Source: JBGTLW01 sp041743835 (GTDB taxonomy: Bacteria > Planctomycetota > Phycisphaerae > Phycisphaerales > Phycisphaeraceae). Taken from it: a stretch of 27,866 bases of DNA. Below are positions 1 through 6,494 of this stretch, one piece after another. The notes under the pieces were generated by a model. The model ran no database searches. It saw nothing but the letters and a program-made list of their open reading frames with translations, and was not told the DNA's origin. Every line of letters begins with the position of its first letter. Positions within the stretch are counted from its first letter, which is position 1. Location: assembly GCA_041743835.1 (NCBI GenBank), contig JBGTLW010000034.1, forward strand, positions 1 to 27,866, written 5' to 3'. The position numbers and the translations under genes are program-made.

Positions 1-130
1 CATCGAGGTCCCCAAGAAGCTGACCAGCAAGCAAAGCACGCTGCTCCGGGAGTACGCCGCGACAGAGAACCACGATGTGTTGCCGGAGAACAAGAGTTTC
101 TGGGAGAAAATCAAGCTGACGCTTGGGTGA
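1..130 (+). CDS. dnaJ: DnaJ chaperone, C-terminal end (partial)
   Basis: The first 42 codons visible (frame starting at base 2) end in TGA at 128-130. They encode the typical tail of DnaJ: a VPKKLT motif, then a KQSTLLREYA helix and the final KSFWEKIKLTLG segment. In the family this part follows C-terminal substrate-binding domain II and contributes to the dimerisation region of this Hsp40 co-chaperone, which delivers unfolded clients to DnaK and stimulates its ATPase. The J domain and zinc fingers lie outside the window. The stop codon overlaps the GTG start of grpE (GTGA), so the two are probably translationally coupled. Identification rests on the tail only, but the match is strong. Confidence 0.85.
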   Translation, partial: IEVPKKLTSKQSTLLREYAATENHDVLPENKSFWEKIKLTLG

Positions 131-678
131 ACACCATGACAGACACACGCCAAGACCAGAATCAACCCTTACCCGACGATCCGCACGCGATGGGTGATGC
201 GGACACGCCGTCTGACGAGGCCCCTCTCAACCTGCTCTCGCAGGTCCAGAAGGAGCGCGACGACCTTGAGCAGCGACTGCTTCGCACAGCCGCGGACTAT
301 CAGAACTTCATCAAGCGTGCGCATCAGAACGTCGCCGCTGCTGAGCAGCAGGCCCTGTTTGATGTCGCCAAGAGTTTGGTGATCGTGATGGACCACTTCG
401 ACCGCGCGTTGGATGTGGATGAGAGCAAGGCCACCGCGACCGATGTGCTGGCTGGCCTGCGGATCGTGCATGATGAGTTGCTGGGCGCCTTGGCCAAGTT
501 TGGCGTGAAGCGGGTCGATGCCCTGCCCGGGACACCGTTTGATCCGATGCCCCACGAAGCGCTGATGCGTCAGCCCGCAGCGGGGATAGAGCCCGACCAC
601 GTGGCGCAGCAGTTCCAACCGGGGTATGTGTTGAACCAGAAAACCGTGCGTGCTGCTCAAGTGAGCGTCGCCGAGTAA
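127..678 (+). CDS. grpE: Nucleotide exchange factor GrpE
   Basis: GrpE releases ADP from DnaK so that the chaperone cycle can restart; it works as a cytoplasmic homodimer. The 183-residue product is close to the usual length. Residues 1-35 are acidic and probably disordered. Residues about 36-105 form the long dimerisation helix, including the RTAADYQNFIKRA signature. The C-terminal beta domain carries the family GTPFDPMPHEAL and GYVLNQKTVRAAQVSV segments. I took the GTG at 127 because it overlaps the dnaJ stop as GTGA; an ATG at 136 is an equally possible start. The order dnaJ-grpE without dnaK differs from the common grpE-dnaK-dnaJ operon. The fmdB-like gene starts 12 nt after this stop. 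Confidence 0.93.
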   Translation: MNTMTDTRQDQNQPLPDDPHAMGDADTPSDEAPLNLLSQVQKERDDLEQRLLRTAADYQNFIKRAHQNVAAAEQQALFDVAKSLVIVMDHFDRALDVDESKATATDVLAGLRIVHDELLGALAKFGVKRVDALPGTPFDPMPHEALMRQPAAGIEPDHVAQQFQPGYVLNQKTVRAAQVSVAE

Positions 679-690
679 ACGAGAACCACG

Positions 691-1053
691 ATGCCAACAT
701 ACGATTATCAGTGCGGTGCCTGCGACCATGTGTTTGAGGAGTTCCAATCGATCACCTCCAAGCCGTTGCGCAAGTGCCCCGCGTGCGGCAAGCAGAAGCT
801 CAATCGACTCATCGGCACGGGCGCGGGTGTGATCTTCAAGGGTTCGGGTTTCTACCAGACCGACTATCGGTCCGAGGGTTACCAGAAGTCCGCCAAGGCC
901 GACTCTGATGCCGCGAAGCCCAAGACCGACGACAAGAAGTCGGGGGAATCCAAGCCCGCCGAAAGCACATCGTCGTCAGACACCAAGCCCGCTGCCACCG
1001 AAAAGAAAACCGCCGACTCCAGAAAGAAGTCGGCGGCAAAAAAGTCTGATTGA
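691..1053 (+). CDS. FmdB-family zinc-ribbon protein with charged low-complexity tail
   Basis: The N-terminal 40 residues match the FmdB/CxxC_CXXC_SSSS putative regulatory family: MPTYDYQC start, Cys8-x-x-Cys11 and Cys29-x-x-Cys32 to hold one zinc, and a PLRKCPACG turn. Residues about 45-57 (GAGVIFKGSGFYQTDY) are also typical of the family. The last 60 or so residues are Lys/Ser/Ala/Asp-rich with no predicted fold, a tail often seen in planctomycete members. The molecular role of the family is not established; a nucleic-acid or protein contact is only an inference. It is placed 12 nt after grpE and is probably the last gene of a dnaJ-grpE transcript. It converges on rpsD. Confidence 0.82.
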   Translation: MPTYDYQCGACDHVFEEFQSITSKPLRKCPACGKQKLNRLIGTGAGVIFKGSGFYQTDYRSEGYQKSAKADSDAAKPKTDDKKSGESKPAESTSSSDTKPAATEKKTADSRKKSAAKKSD

Positions 1054-1068
1054 TCGGTCTGCGTTGAG

Positions 1069-1089
1069 CGCGGGGCGTAAACCCCCGCG
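1069..1089. terminator. Hairpin between converging fmdB-like gene and rpsD
   Basis: A perfect 7-bp stem (CGCGGGG at 1069-1075, CCCCGCG at 1083-1089) with a 7-nt loop lies in the 49-bp gap between two converging genes. There is no T tract on either strand, so intrinsic termination is uncertain. It could act as a transcript end stabiliser for either gene. Confidence 0.35.
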
Positions 1090-1102
1090 TCCGTATCCGC
1101 AA

Positions 1103-1702
1103 TTAACGATAGAACTCGATAATCAAGTTCATGTTCACATCGAACGGGACTTGGTCCTGCGTGGGCACAGCGACGACCGTCGCGGTGAGCGAAGACGGGT
1201 CGAAGGTCAGCCACTCGGGGGCCTCGTGACCGGGCAGAGATTCCATGTTCTCGCGGACGAGTTTGTGGATGCCCGGCTTGAGGGTGATCACGTCACCGAG
1301 ACCGACCTGCGCCGAGGCGATGTCGGTCTTGTGGCCGTTGAGCAGCACGTGGCCGTGGGACACGAGTTGGCGTGCAGCCCAGATCGAACGGGCCCAACCC
1401 AGACGACGGATGACGTTGTCCAGCCGCTGCTCAAGCAGACGGAGGAGCACGTCGCCTGTGTTGCCCTTCATGTGCGACGCCTTGTCCAGATAGAGGCGGA
1501 ATTGCTTCTCAAGGACGTTGTAGTGGAACCGCAGCTTCTGCTTCTCGTTGAGACGGACGCCGTAGTCGCGGAGCCTCCGGCTACGGAAGCCGTGGACGCC
1601 CGGCGGGTTGAGCTGGCGCTTGGTGGTGTGCTTGGGCAGGTCGGCAATAGGGACGCCGACACGACGGGATAGCTTGACCTTGGGACCGGTATAGTTGGCC
1701 AT
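1103..1702 (-). CDS. rpsD: 30S ribosomal protein S4
   Basis: S4 is a primary 16S rRNA-binding protein that nucleates assembly of the 30S body. The 199-residue product starts MANYTGPKVKLSRR. An S4 RNA-binding domain spans about residues 91-150 (LEQRLDNVIRRLGWA followed by VSHGHVLLNG). The protein ends with the conserved NLIIEFYR. The N-terminal cysteines of the zinc-binding form are absent, and there is no cysteine at all, so this is the C-minus type. The gene stands alone instead of in the usual alpha operon with rpsM/rpsK/rpoA. It has its own promoter and a leader of about 100 nt with two hairpins, which may serve autogenous control. Confidence 0.97.
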   Translation of the reverse strand: MANYTGPKVKLSRRVGVPIADLPKHTTKRQLNPPGVHGFRSRRLRDYGVRLNEKQKLRFHYNVLEKQFRLYLDKASHMKGNTGDVLLRLLEQRLDNVIRRLGWARSIWAARQLVSHGHVLLNGHKTDIASAQVGLGDVITLKPGIHKLVRENMESLPGHEAPEWLTFDPSSLTATVVAVPTQDQVPFDVNMNLIIEFYR

Positions 1703-1801
1703 GATGTGTACCCGCTGTGTAAGCGGGCCCTCGATGAGGCTCGGCCGTGGCTACGGCGTCGCGGTGCAGGGAAGTTCTGGCCACACGGCCAGCAACGCAA
1801 G
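1703..1801 (-). promoter_or_regulatory. Structured rpsD 5' leader (possible S4 autoregulatory site)
   Basis: Between the inferred transcription start near 1801 and the rpsD ATG lie two perfect hairpins. One is CTGGCC/GGCCAG with a 4-nt loop (1777-1792). The other is CCCGCT/AGCGGG with a 5-nt loop (1711-1727), which ends only 8 nt before the start codon and covers the place where a Shine-Dalgarno sequence would be. S4 represses its own operon through leader RNA structures in enterics and Bacillus. A similar role here is inference from position and structure only. Confidence 0.4.
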
Positions 1802-1807
1802 CAGAGC

Positions 1808-1836
1808 ATTATCCGACAATTGTGCGGCCGCGTCAA
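1808..1836 (-). promoter_or_regulatory. rpsD sigma-70-type promoter
   Basis: Reading the minus strand, a -35 box TTGACG (1836-1831) is followed after exactly 17 nt by a -10 box GATAAT (1813-1808). This predicts initiation near 1801 and a leader of about 99 nt. Spacing is ideal and both boxes deviate from consensus by one base. Confidence 0.7.
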
Positions 1837-1925
1837 ACCGGCAGCGGGGCCAGATTTCAGACGGGCCATTGCCCGAGCCTCACACCAAACGCCAAGGACT
1901 TCACCTGAAAATGACGCAAAGCGAT

Positions 1926-1954
1926 TTGACCCTTGATTGGAGTCGTTCTATCCT
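1926..1954 (+). promoter_or_regulatory. ahpC sigma-70-type promoter
   Basis: The -35 box TTGACC (1926-1931) and the -10 box TATCCT (1949-1954) are separated by 17 nt, predicting a start near 1961 and a leader of about 86 nt before ahpC. No OxyR or PerR-like operator stands out next to it. Confidence 0.7.
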
Positions 1955-2046
1955 AGGGCCATATCCACGCGGGGTGACAAACCTTCTGTGGATGCCCGCC
2001 TGATCTCAGACAAACCCCAAACCAACACGACCACAAGGACACAACC

Positions 2047-2571
2047 ATGCTTACCGTCGGCGATGCCTTCCCCCAGTTTACGTGCCACGCCTGCAACGGC
2101 CTGACCCAGAACGACCTGATCAGCCTCAACTCCGAATCCTTCGGCGATAAGTGGAAGCTGTTCATCTTCTACCCCAAAGACTTCACCTTCGTGTGCCCCA
2201 CCGAGTTGGTTGAGTTTGGCAAGCGCAATGCCGACTTCGCTGACCGCGATGTGCAGCTCATCGGCGGGTCCACGGACAACGAGTTCTCTCACCTCGCCTG
2301 GCGGCAATCGCACGAGGACCTCGCGACCCTGCCCTACCCGCTGATCGCGGCCCAGAAGCTGGCAAATGACTTGGGCATCACGACGGATGAAGGCGTGTGC
2401 CTCCGCGCCACCTTTCTGGTGGACCCCAACGGTGTCATCCAATGGGCCAGCGTTAACAACCTGTCTGTTGGCCGCAGCGTCGAAGAAACGCTCCGCGTCA
2501 TTGACGCGGTGCAGTCCGACGAGCTTTGCCCCTGCAATTGGAAGAAGGGTGAAGCGACGCTATCGGTGTAA
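2047..2571 (+). CDS. ahpC: Peroxiredoxin AhpC (AhpD-partnered type)
   Basis: This thiol peroxidase reduces hydrogen peroxide, organic hydroperoxides and probably peroxynitrite in the cytoplasm. The peroxidatic Cys50 lies in the invariant FYPKDFTFVCPTE motif. Two further cysteines, Cys161 and Cys163, sit in a C-terminal ELCPCNWKKGE motif, as in mycobacterial AhpC, which is re-reduced by AhpD instead of AhpF. The length of 174 residues is slightly shorter than the enteric form. The next gene encodes an AhpD, which supports this pairing. It has its own strong promoter. A hairpin with a short T run follows 21 nt after the stop. Confidence 0.93.
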   Translation: MLTVGDAFPQFTCHACNGLTQNDLISLNSESFGDKWKLFIFYPKDFTFVCPTELVEFGKRNADFADRDVQLIGGSTDNEFSHLAWRQSHEDLATLPYPLIAAQKLANDLGITTDEGVCLRATFLVDPNGVIQWASVNNLSVGRSVEETLRVIDAVQSDELCPCNWKKGEATLSV

Positions 2572-2592
2572 AAGCTGTATCAAGATAAGCGG

Positions 2593-2621
2593 AGCCGAGG
2601 GATGGTAATCCCTCGGCTTTT
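2593..2621 (+). terminator. ahpC-ahpD intercistronic hairpin (copy 1 of a dispersed hairpin repeat)
   Basis: The arms AGCCGAGGGAT (2593-2603) and ATCCCTCGGCT (2608-2618) form a perfect 11-bp stem with loop GGTA, followed by TTTC. It has the form of an intrinsic terminator with a short T run, and it lies between ahpC and ahpD, so partial termination or 3'-end stabilisation of the ahpC message is likely. The same stem recurs at 25750. Confidence 0.7.
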
Positions 2622-2647
2622 CACTATCCACACAAGAAGTACCCATC

Positions 2648-3175
2648 ATGTCACAGCTTGACGCGATCCGTAATGCTTTGCCAGACGCGGCAAAGGACCT
2701 GAAGCTCAACCTGCAGGCCGTGCTGCGCCCAGAGAACCTGACCGGGCCACAGACATGGGGCACCGCGATCGCCTGCTCGTTTTTTCTCAAGGAAGCGGAA
2801 CTGGCCGATGCGATCATCGCAGACGCCCGAGCCGATGGCGCCAGCGAGGAGCTCATCGATGACGCCCGCGCGGCCGCCGCGATCATGGGCATGAACACCG
2901 TGTTCTACCGCTTCCGCCACCTCGTTGAGAAGCCCGGGTACGCCCAGGTTCCAGCGCGGCTGCGCATGACTCGTATGGCCCAGCCAAAAACGGACAAGGT
3001 GACGTTTGAGCTCATGTCCATGGGATGTGCTGTGCTGGCAGGGTGCGGGTTGTGTATCCAGTCACACGAGGCCAGCATCCTCAAGCACGGGCTTGCCGAG
3101 AGCCACGTGAATGATGCCGTGCGCATCGCGTCGGTGCTTGCAGGCGTCGCGGTTGCCCTGGCGATGGATGCCTGA
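2648..3175 (+). CDS. ahpD: Alkylhydroperoxidase AhpD
   Basis: This carboxymuconolactone-decarboxylase-fold thiol protein passes electrons to AhpC and has weak peroxidase activity itself. The 175-residue product keeps the catalytic set in the right spacing: Glu121, Cys133-x-x-Cys136 and His140 (AGCGLCIQSHE). This is the mycobacterial Glu118/Cys130/Cys133/His137 arrangement shifted by 3. The gene begins 76 nt after ahpC, beyond the intercistronic hairpin, so it may be expressed at a lower level than ahpC or from a separate weak promoter. No lipoamide-system gene, the electron source in Mycobacterium, is nearby. Confidence 0.92.
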   Translation: MSQLDAIRNALPDAAKDLKLNLQAVLRPENLTGPQTWGTAIACSFFLKEAELADAIIADARADGASEELIDDARAAAAIMGMNTVFYRFRHLVEKPGYAQVPARLRMTRMAQPKTDKVTFELMSMGCAVLAGCGLCIQSHEASILKHGLAESHVNDAVRIASVLAGVAVALAMDA

Positions 3176-3346
3176 CCGCAGCCCTCCCCACACCGAGCGG
3201 GTGATAAGGTGTCGCTTCCACGCAACACCCGGCGCGACCGGCCCAGTGCCCCTCCCCTCCCCCCACTTCCAATAAACGCTGATTCCCCGCCAAATGAGCG
3301 GCAACCTGTGATTCGCCGGCCCGACCGCTTTCTGACTTGCACGCCC

Positions 3347-3352
3347 TAGAAT
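3347..3352 (+). promoter_or_regulatory. -10 box upstream of lipoprotein gene
   Basis: TAGAAT ends 18 nt before the ATG at 3371, predicting a leader of about 11 nt. No convincing -35 box is seen at 16-18 nt spacing. Confidence 0.4.
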
Positions 3353-3370
3353 CCGTGCCAACCTTAGGGC

Positions 3371-3766
3371 ATGTCCAGAGCCATCATAGTTTTGGCGCTT
3401 ATGGCCATCGCCTTGGCGGGGGCATTTTCGATGCTGCCCGGCTGTGCCGCGCCGTCGCCCGACCGCTCCGCGATGGATGTGGCTCCGCTCTACAACCTGC
3501 ACACGGGCGAGGCGCGCTCGCTGGTCAGCGATTCCCCAGCCGTGCGGGCATACTCGCAATCCACCACGCTTCAAGACGCCTACACGCCGTGGTACTACGA
3601 TCGCAACGACCACCGCCTTGCGGTGCGGGCCGGCTTCCGCTCGCCAATCTTTCAATCGTCCTTCACCCGCACCCACGACAGCCTGCACAGTTCATCGCAC
3701 GGCAGGGTCCACGACCACTACCACCAGACCACCCGCCGGACCCGCTTCATCGAGGGATTCGATTAA
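3371..3766 (+). CDS. Small predicted lipoprotein, function unknown
   Basis: The 131-residue product begins with a short basic N terminus, a hydrophobic stretch (IIVLALMAIALAGAF) and a lipobox LPGC with the lipid-modified Cys at residue 25, so it is predicted to be exported and membrane-anchored. The mature part is polar and rich in Ser, His, Arg and Tyr, with a C-terminal HDHYHQTTRRTR segment. I recognise no family. An overlapping frame from 3337 is longer but has no signal or recognisable content. It lies 41 nt upstream of glcD, which has its own promoter-like box, so co-function with glycolate oxidase is not implied. Confidence 0.65.
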   Translation: MSRAIIVLALMAIALAGAFSMLPGCAAPSPDRSAMDVAPLYNLHTGEARSLVSDSPAVRAYSQSTTLQDAYTPWYYDRNDHRLAVRAGFRSPIFQSSFTRTHDSLHSSSHGRVHDHYHQTTRRTRFIEGFD

Positions 3767-3795
3767 CCGTATCTGCCCGCGTGTGAAATAGCCGC

Positions 3796-3801
3796 TAGAA
3801 T
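3796..3801 (+). promoter_or_regulatory. glcD -10 box, leaderless arrangement
   Basis: TAGAAT is followed by exactly 6 nt and then the ATG at 3808, so transcription would start at or next to the A of the start codon. The -35 region is weak. Confidence 0.6.
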
Positions 3802-3807
3802 CAGGTA

Positions 3808-5280
3808 ATGCGTTCCAGTGTGCCCACCGCCGCGATTCCCATTGTGGACTTGCTGATCGACATCGTCGGCAAGGACGGTGTGCTGCATGATGCGGACGAA
3901 CTGGCGGTGTACGAGTGCGATGGCTTCCCCGTCGCGCGCGGGCTGCCCACTGCGGTCGCGTTTCCCAGAACCACCGAGCAGGTGCAGCGTTGCGTCCTGG
4001 CGGCTGTGAGTCAGGGGATGCCCATCATCCCGCGCGGCAGCGGCACGGGCTTAGCGGGGGGCGCGACTGCCTATGGCGAGGGACTCATCCTCTGCACCTC
4101 GCGGATGGACGCGATCGAATCCATCGACACCGCCAACCGTATCGCTGTCGTCCAGCCCGGCGTGCGCAATACCGCGCTGTCTGAGGCCGTCCGAGCGACC
4201 AGCGGTGGTGAAAGGCTGCACTTTTCGCCGGACCCATCGTCGCAGCGAGCGTCCACCGTCGGCGGCAATGCCGCGACCAACGCGGGCGGGATCAACACGC
4301 TCAAGCATGGCGTCACCACCAACCACATCCTGGGCATCGAGATCGTCACCGGCGAGGGCCACATCGTCCGCAGCGGGGGTGCCCCGCTTTATGATCGTGT
4401 CGGCCCGGACCTGCCCGGCCTCATCTGCGGCTCCGAGGGCACGCTGGGCATCATCACCAAACTATGGTGCAAGCTGGTACCAAGGCCCGAGTCGTTCCGC
4501 ACGGTGTACGCGGTCTTCAATAGCACCCTCGACTGCTGCAAAACCGTCAGCGACACCATCGCCACCGGCATCATCCCCACCTCGATGGAAGTGATGGACG
4601 GCGCGATGATCCGCGTCGTGGAAGATGCGTTTGCCTACGGCTTTCCCACAGATGCGCAGGCACTGCTTCTGATTGAGATCGACGGCATCGAATCCACCCT
4701 CGACACGCAGATGGCCCACATCGTCCATATCGCGCGCGACAACCATGCCATGGATGTCCAGCAGTGCTCCGACCCCAAGAGGCGGGCGGAGTTGTGGTCC
4801 GCTCGCAAGCGTGCGTTCGGCGCGATCGGCCGCATCAGCACCGGCTACTGCACGCAGGATGCCTGCGTGCCCCGCTCCCAGCTCCCGCAGGTCATGGCTC
4901 ACGTCATGGCGCTTGGCGAGCAGTTCGGAGTCAAGATCACCAATGTCTTCCACGCAGGCGACGGGAACATCCACCCGATCCTGCTCTTTGATGAAGACGA
5001 CCCGGAGCAGGTGCAGAACATCCTCCAATTGAGCGAAGCGATCCTCAGCCACTGCATCGACGTGGGCGGCACACTCACCGGGGAGCACGGCGTCGGTGTC
5101 GAGAAGCTGCACCTGATGGCCAGGATGTTTAACACCCAAACGCTCGACACCTTCGGTCGGCTCAAGCAAGCCTTTGACCCCGACGCCCGCTTCAACGACG
5201 GGAAGCTGATCCCCAGCCCCCGCGTGAGCATCGAGCTACTGAAGCCGATTTCGAGGAACACGCCGGGGGGCGCCTCGTGA
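3808..5280 (+). CDS. glcD: Glycolate oxidase subunit GlcD (FAD-linked)
   Basis: GlcD is the flavin subunit of the membrane-associated glycolate oxidase complex, which oxidises glycolate (and D-lactate in some members) to glyoxylate. The 490-residue protein shows the PCMH-type FAD-binding domain at about residues 45-225, with PRGSGTGLAGGA (75-86), followed by the FAD-oxidase C-terminal domain with GDGNIHP (about 385-391) and the conserved GGTLTGEHGVG segment (about 422-432). These are the usual motifs of the GlcD/D-lactate dehydrogenase family. The following glcE and glcF genes favour glycolate oxidase over stand-alone D-lactate dehydrogenase. The stop overlaps glcE by GTGA. No glcC-type regulator adjoins. 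Confidence 0.92.
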   Translation: MRSSVPTAAIPIVDLLIDIVGKDGVLHDADELAVYECDGFPVARGLPTAVAFPRTTEQVQRCVLAAVSQGMPIIPRGSGTGLAGGATAYGEGLILCTSRMDAIESIDTANRIAVVQPGVRNTALSEAVRATSGGERLHFSPDPSSQRASTVGGNAATNAGGINTLKHGVTTNHILGIEIVTGEGHIVRSGGAPLYDRVGPDLPGLICGSEGTLGIITKLWCKLVPRPESFRTVYAVFNSTLDCCKTVSDTIATGIIPTSMEVMDGAMIRVVEDAFAYGFPTDAQALLLIEIDGIESTLDTQMAHIVHIARDNHAMDVQQCSDPKRRAELWSARKRAFGAIGRISTGYCTQDACVPRSQLPQVMAHVMALGEQFGVKITNVFHAGDGNIHPILLFDEDDPEQVQNILQLSEAILSHCIDVGGTLTGEHGVGVEKLHLMARMFNTQTLDTFGRLKQAFDPDARFNDGKLIPSPRVSIELLKPISRNTPGGAS

Positions 5281-6494
5281 CCGAAGCCACCGCCAACCGG
5301 TCGATCGATACCACCACCGCGGATCAGGTCGCCGCGTCGGTGCTTGGCGCGATCCAGTCGCAGACGCCCTTGGTGGACTACGGCCTTGCCCATCGCGGTC
5401 TGGGACACGCCCCACCGACGGCGCACACCAAACTACGGCAACACGGTGGTGTGATCGAGCATTACCGAGATGACTTTACGGTCACCGTCAATGCTGGCTG
5501 CACGCTGGGCGATCTGCACCGTGAACTGGTCAAGGCCAAGCAGTTTCTTCCTGTCGATGCCGAGGACGATCTGACGATCGGCGAGGTCATCACACACAAC
5601 GTCCACGGCGCGTTGCGTGTGAGCTACGGTGGGCCACGCGACCTGCTGCTGGGGTTGTCGTATGTGGATGGTCTGGGTCGCCACATCACCGTCGGCGGGC
5701 GGACGGTCAAGAACGTCGCGGGCTATGACGTGACACGCCTGATGGTCGGGTCGCTGGGTGAACTGGGCGTGGTCACCTCGGCCACACTGCGCACCTACGC
5801 GCTGCCGGCCGGGACCGTCGGCGTGGACCTCAAGCTGGAAGACCCGCAGGTGATGGATGAGTTTCTCCCGCAGTGGCTGCTGACCGATGCCCGGCCGGCG
5901 TGGCTCATGATGACCAAGGAAGACAAGAAGTACGTCGCCCGCATCGCTTACTTTGGAACCAGCGTGGCGTGCATGACGCAGTTGCGTTCGCTGGAGACCC
6001 TCCTTCAGCGCAGGCGGGGTATCTCGCTGGCTGGGACGGGAGCCGATACGTTTGAGCGTGATCGGCTGCGGCGCGACACGCGGGGCGCGTGGCGGCGGAT
6101 CGTGCCCGCGATGGCCAAGGTGGTGGTCCCGCCGGACCACACGGGTTTCATCTGCCGCGCCTTGGCGGAGCATCCCGCGGGTGATCCGGACCGTCAGGTG
6201 GAGGCGTTCCCGATGCACGGCGTGGTGTATGTGGGTGGGCCACTGAACCCGGATGCCGCACGAAGGCTCGATGAACAGATCGCGCACATCACCCAGCCGA
6301 TGGCTGGCTTCCGCGTGTGGTATCAGCGGCCGACCGGGGCTCCGGACATCGAGCCGGTGTCGCCTATGCCCAGCGACTATGCCATGCTCTGTCGGCTCAA
6401 AGCCACGATGGACCCGCACAACGTGCTGAACCCCGGCCGCTTCCTCGTGCCGAACACCGAACCAGGCGCCACGGCGGGAGGTGAGGCAGGTTGA
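5277..6494 (+). CDS. glcE: Glycolate oxidase subunit GlcE (FAD-binding)
   Basis: GlcE is the second flavin-domain subunit of glycolate oxidase. The 405-residue product has a shortened FAD_binding_4 domain with the diagnostic GGRTVKNVAGYD segment (about 140-151) and LMVGSLGELGVVT shortly after, both typical of GlcE. The region just after (about 180-340) is poorly conserved in the family. The C terminus carries LKATMDPHNVLNPGRF, the usual end of this flavoprotein superfamily. The GTG start overlaps the glcD stop (GTGA) and the stop overlaps the glcF start (TTGA), consistent with stoichiometric, coupled translation. The length is somewhat greater than the enteric protein (about 350 residues). 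Confidence 0.88.
   Translation: MTEATANRSIDTTTADQVAASVLGAIQSQTPLVDYGLAHRGLGHAPPTAHTKLRQHGGVIEHYRDDFTVTVNAGCTLGDLHRELVKAKQFLPVDAEDDLTIGEVITHNVHGALRVSYGGPRDLLLGLSYVDGLGRHITVGGRTVKNVAGYDVTRLMVGSLGELGVVTSATLRTYALPAGTVGVDLKLEDPQVMDEFLPQWLLTDARPAWLMMTKEDKKYVARIAYFGTSVACMTQLRSLETLLQRRRGISLAGTGADTFERDRLRRDTRGAWRRIVPAMAKVVVPPDHTGFICRALAEHPAGDPDRQVEAFPMHGVVYVGGPLNPDAARRLDEQIAHITQPMAGFRVWYQRPTGAPDIEPVSPMPSDYAMLCRLKATMDPHNVLNPGRFLVPNTEPGATAGGEAG

Larger units (their letters stand above)
1703..2046. other. Divergent rpsD/ahpC intergenic region
   Basis: This 344-bp gap holds the rpsD leader and promoter on the minus strand and the ahpC promoter and leader of about 86 nt on the plus strand. Between the two promoters, around 1860-1875, is a weak 5-bp inverted repeat (CGGGC/GCCCG), which could be an operator but is too short to call. 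Open frames that run through here in either direction have no recognisable protein content. Confidence 0.6.

Noticed and set aside
908..1672. 254-codon plus-strand open frame across fmdB-like and rpsD genes
   Set aside because: It runs out of frame through one gene and antisense through another; rpsD is certain.
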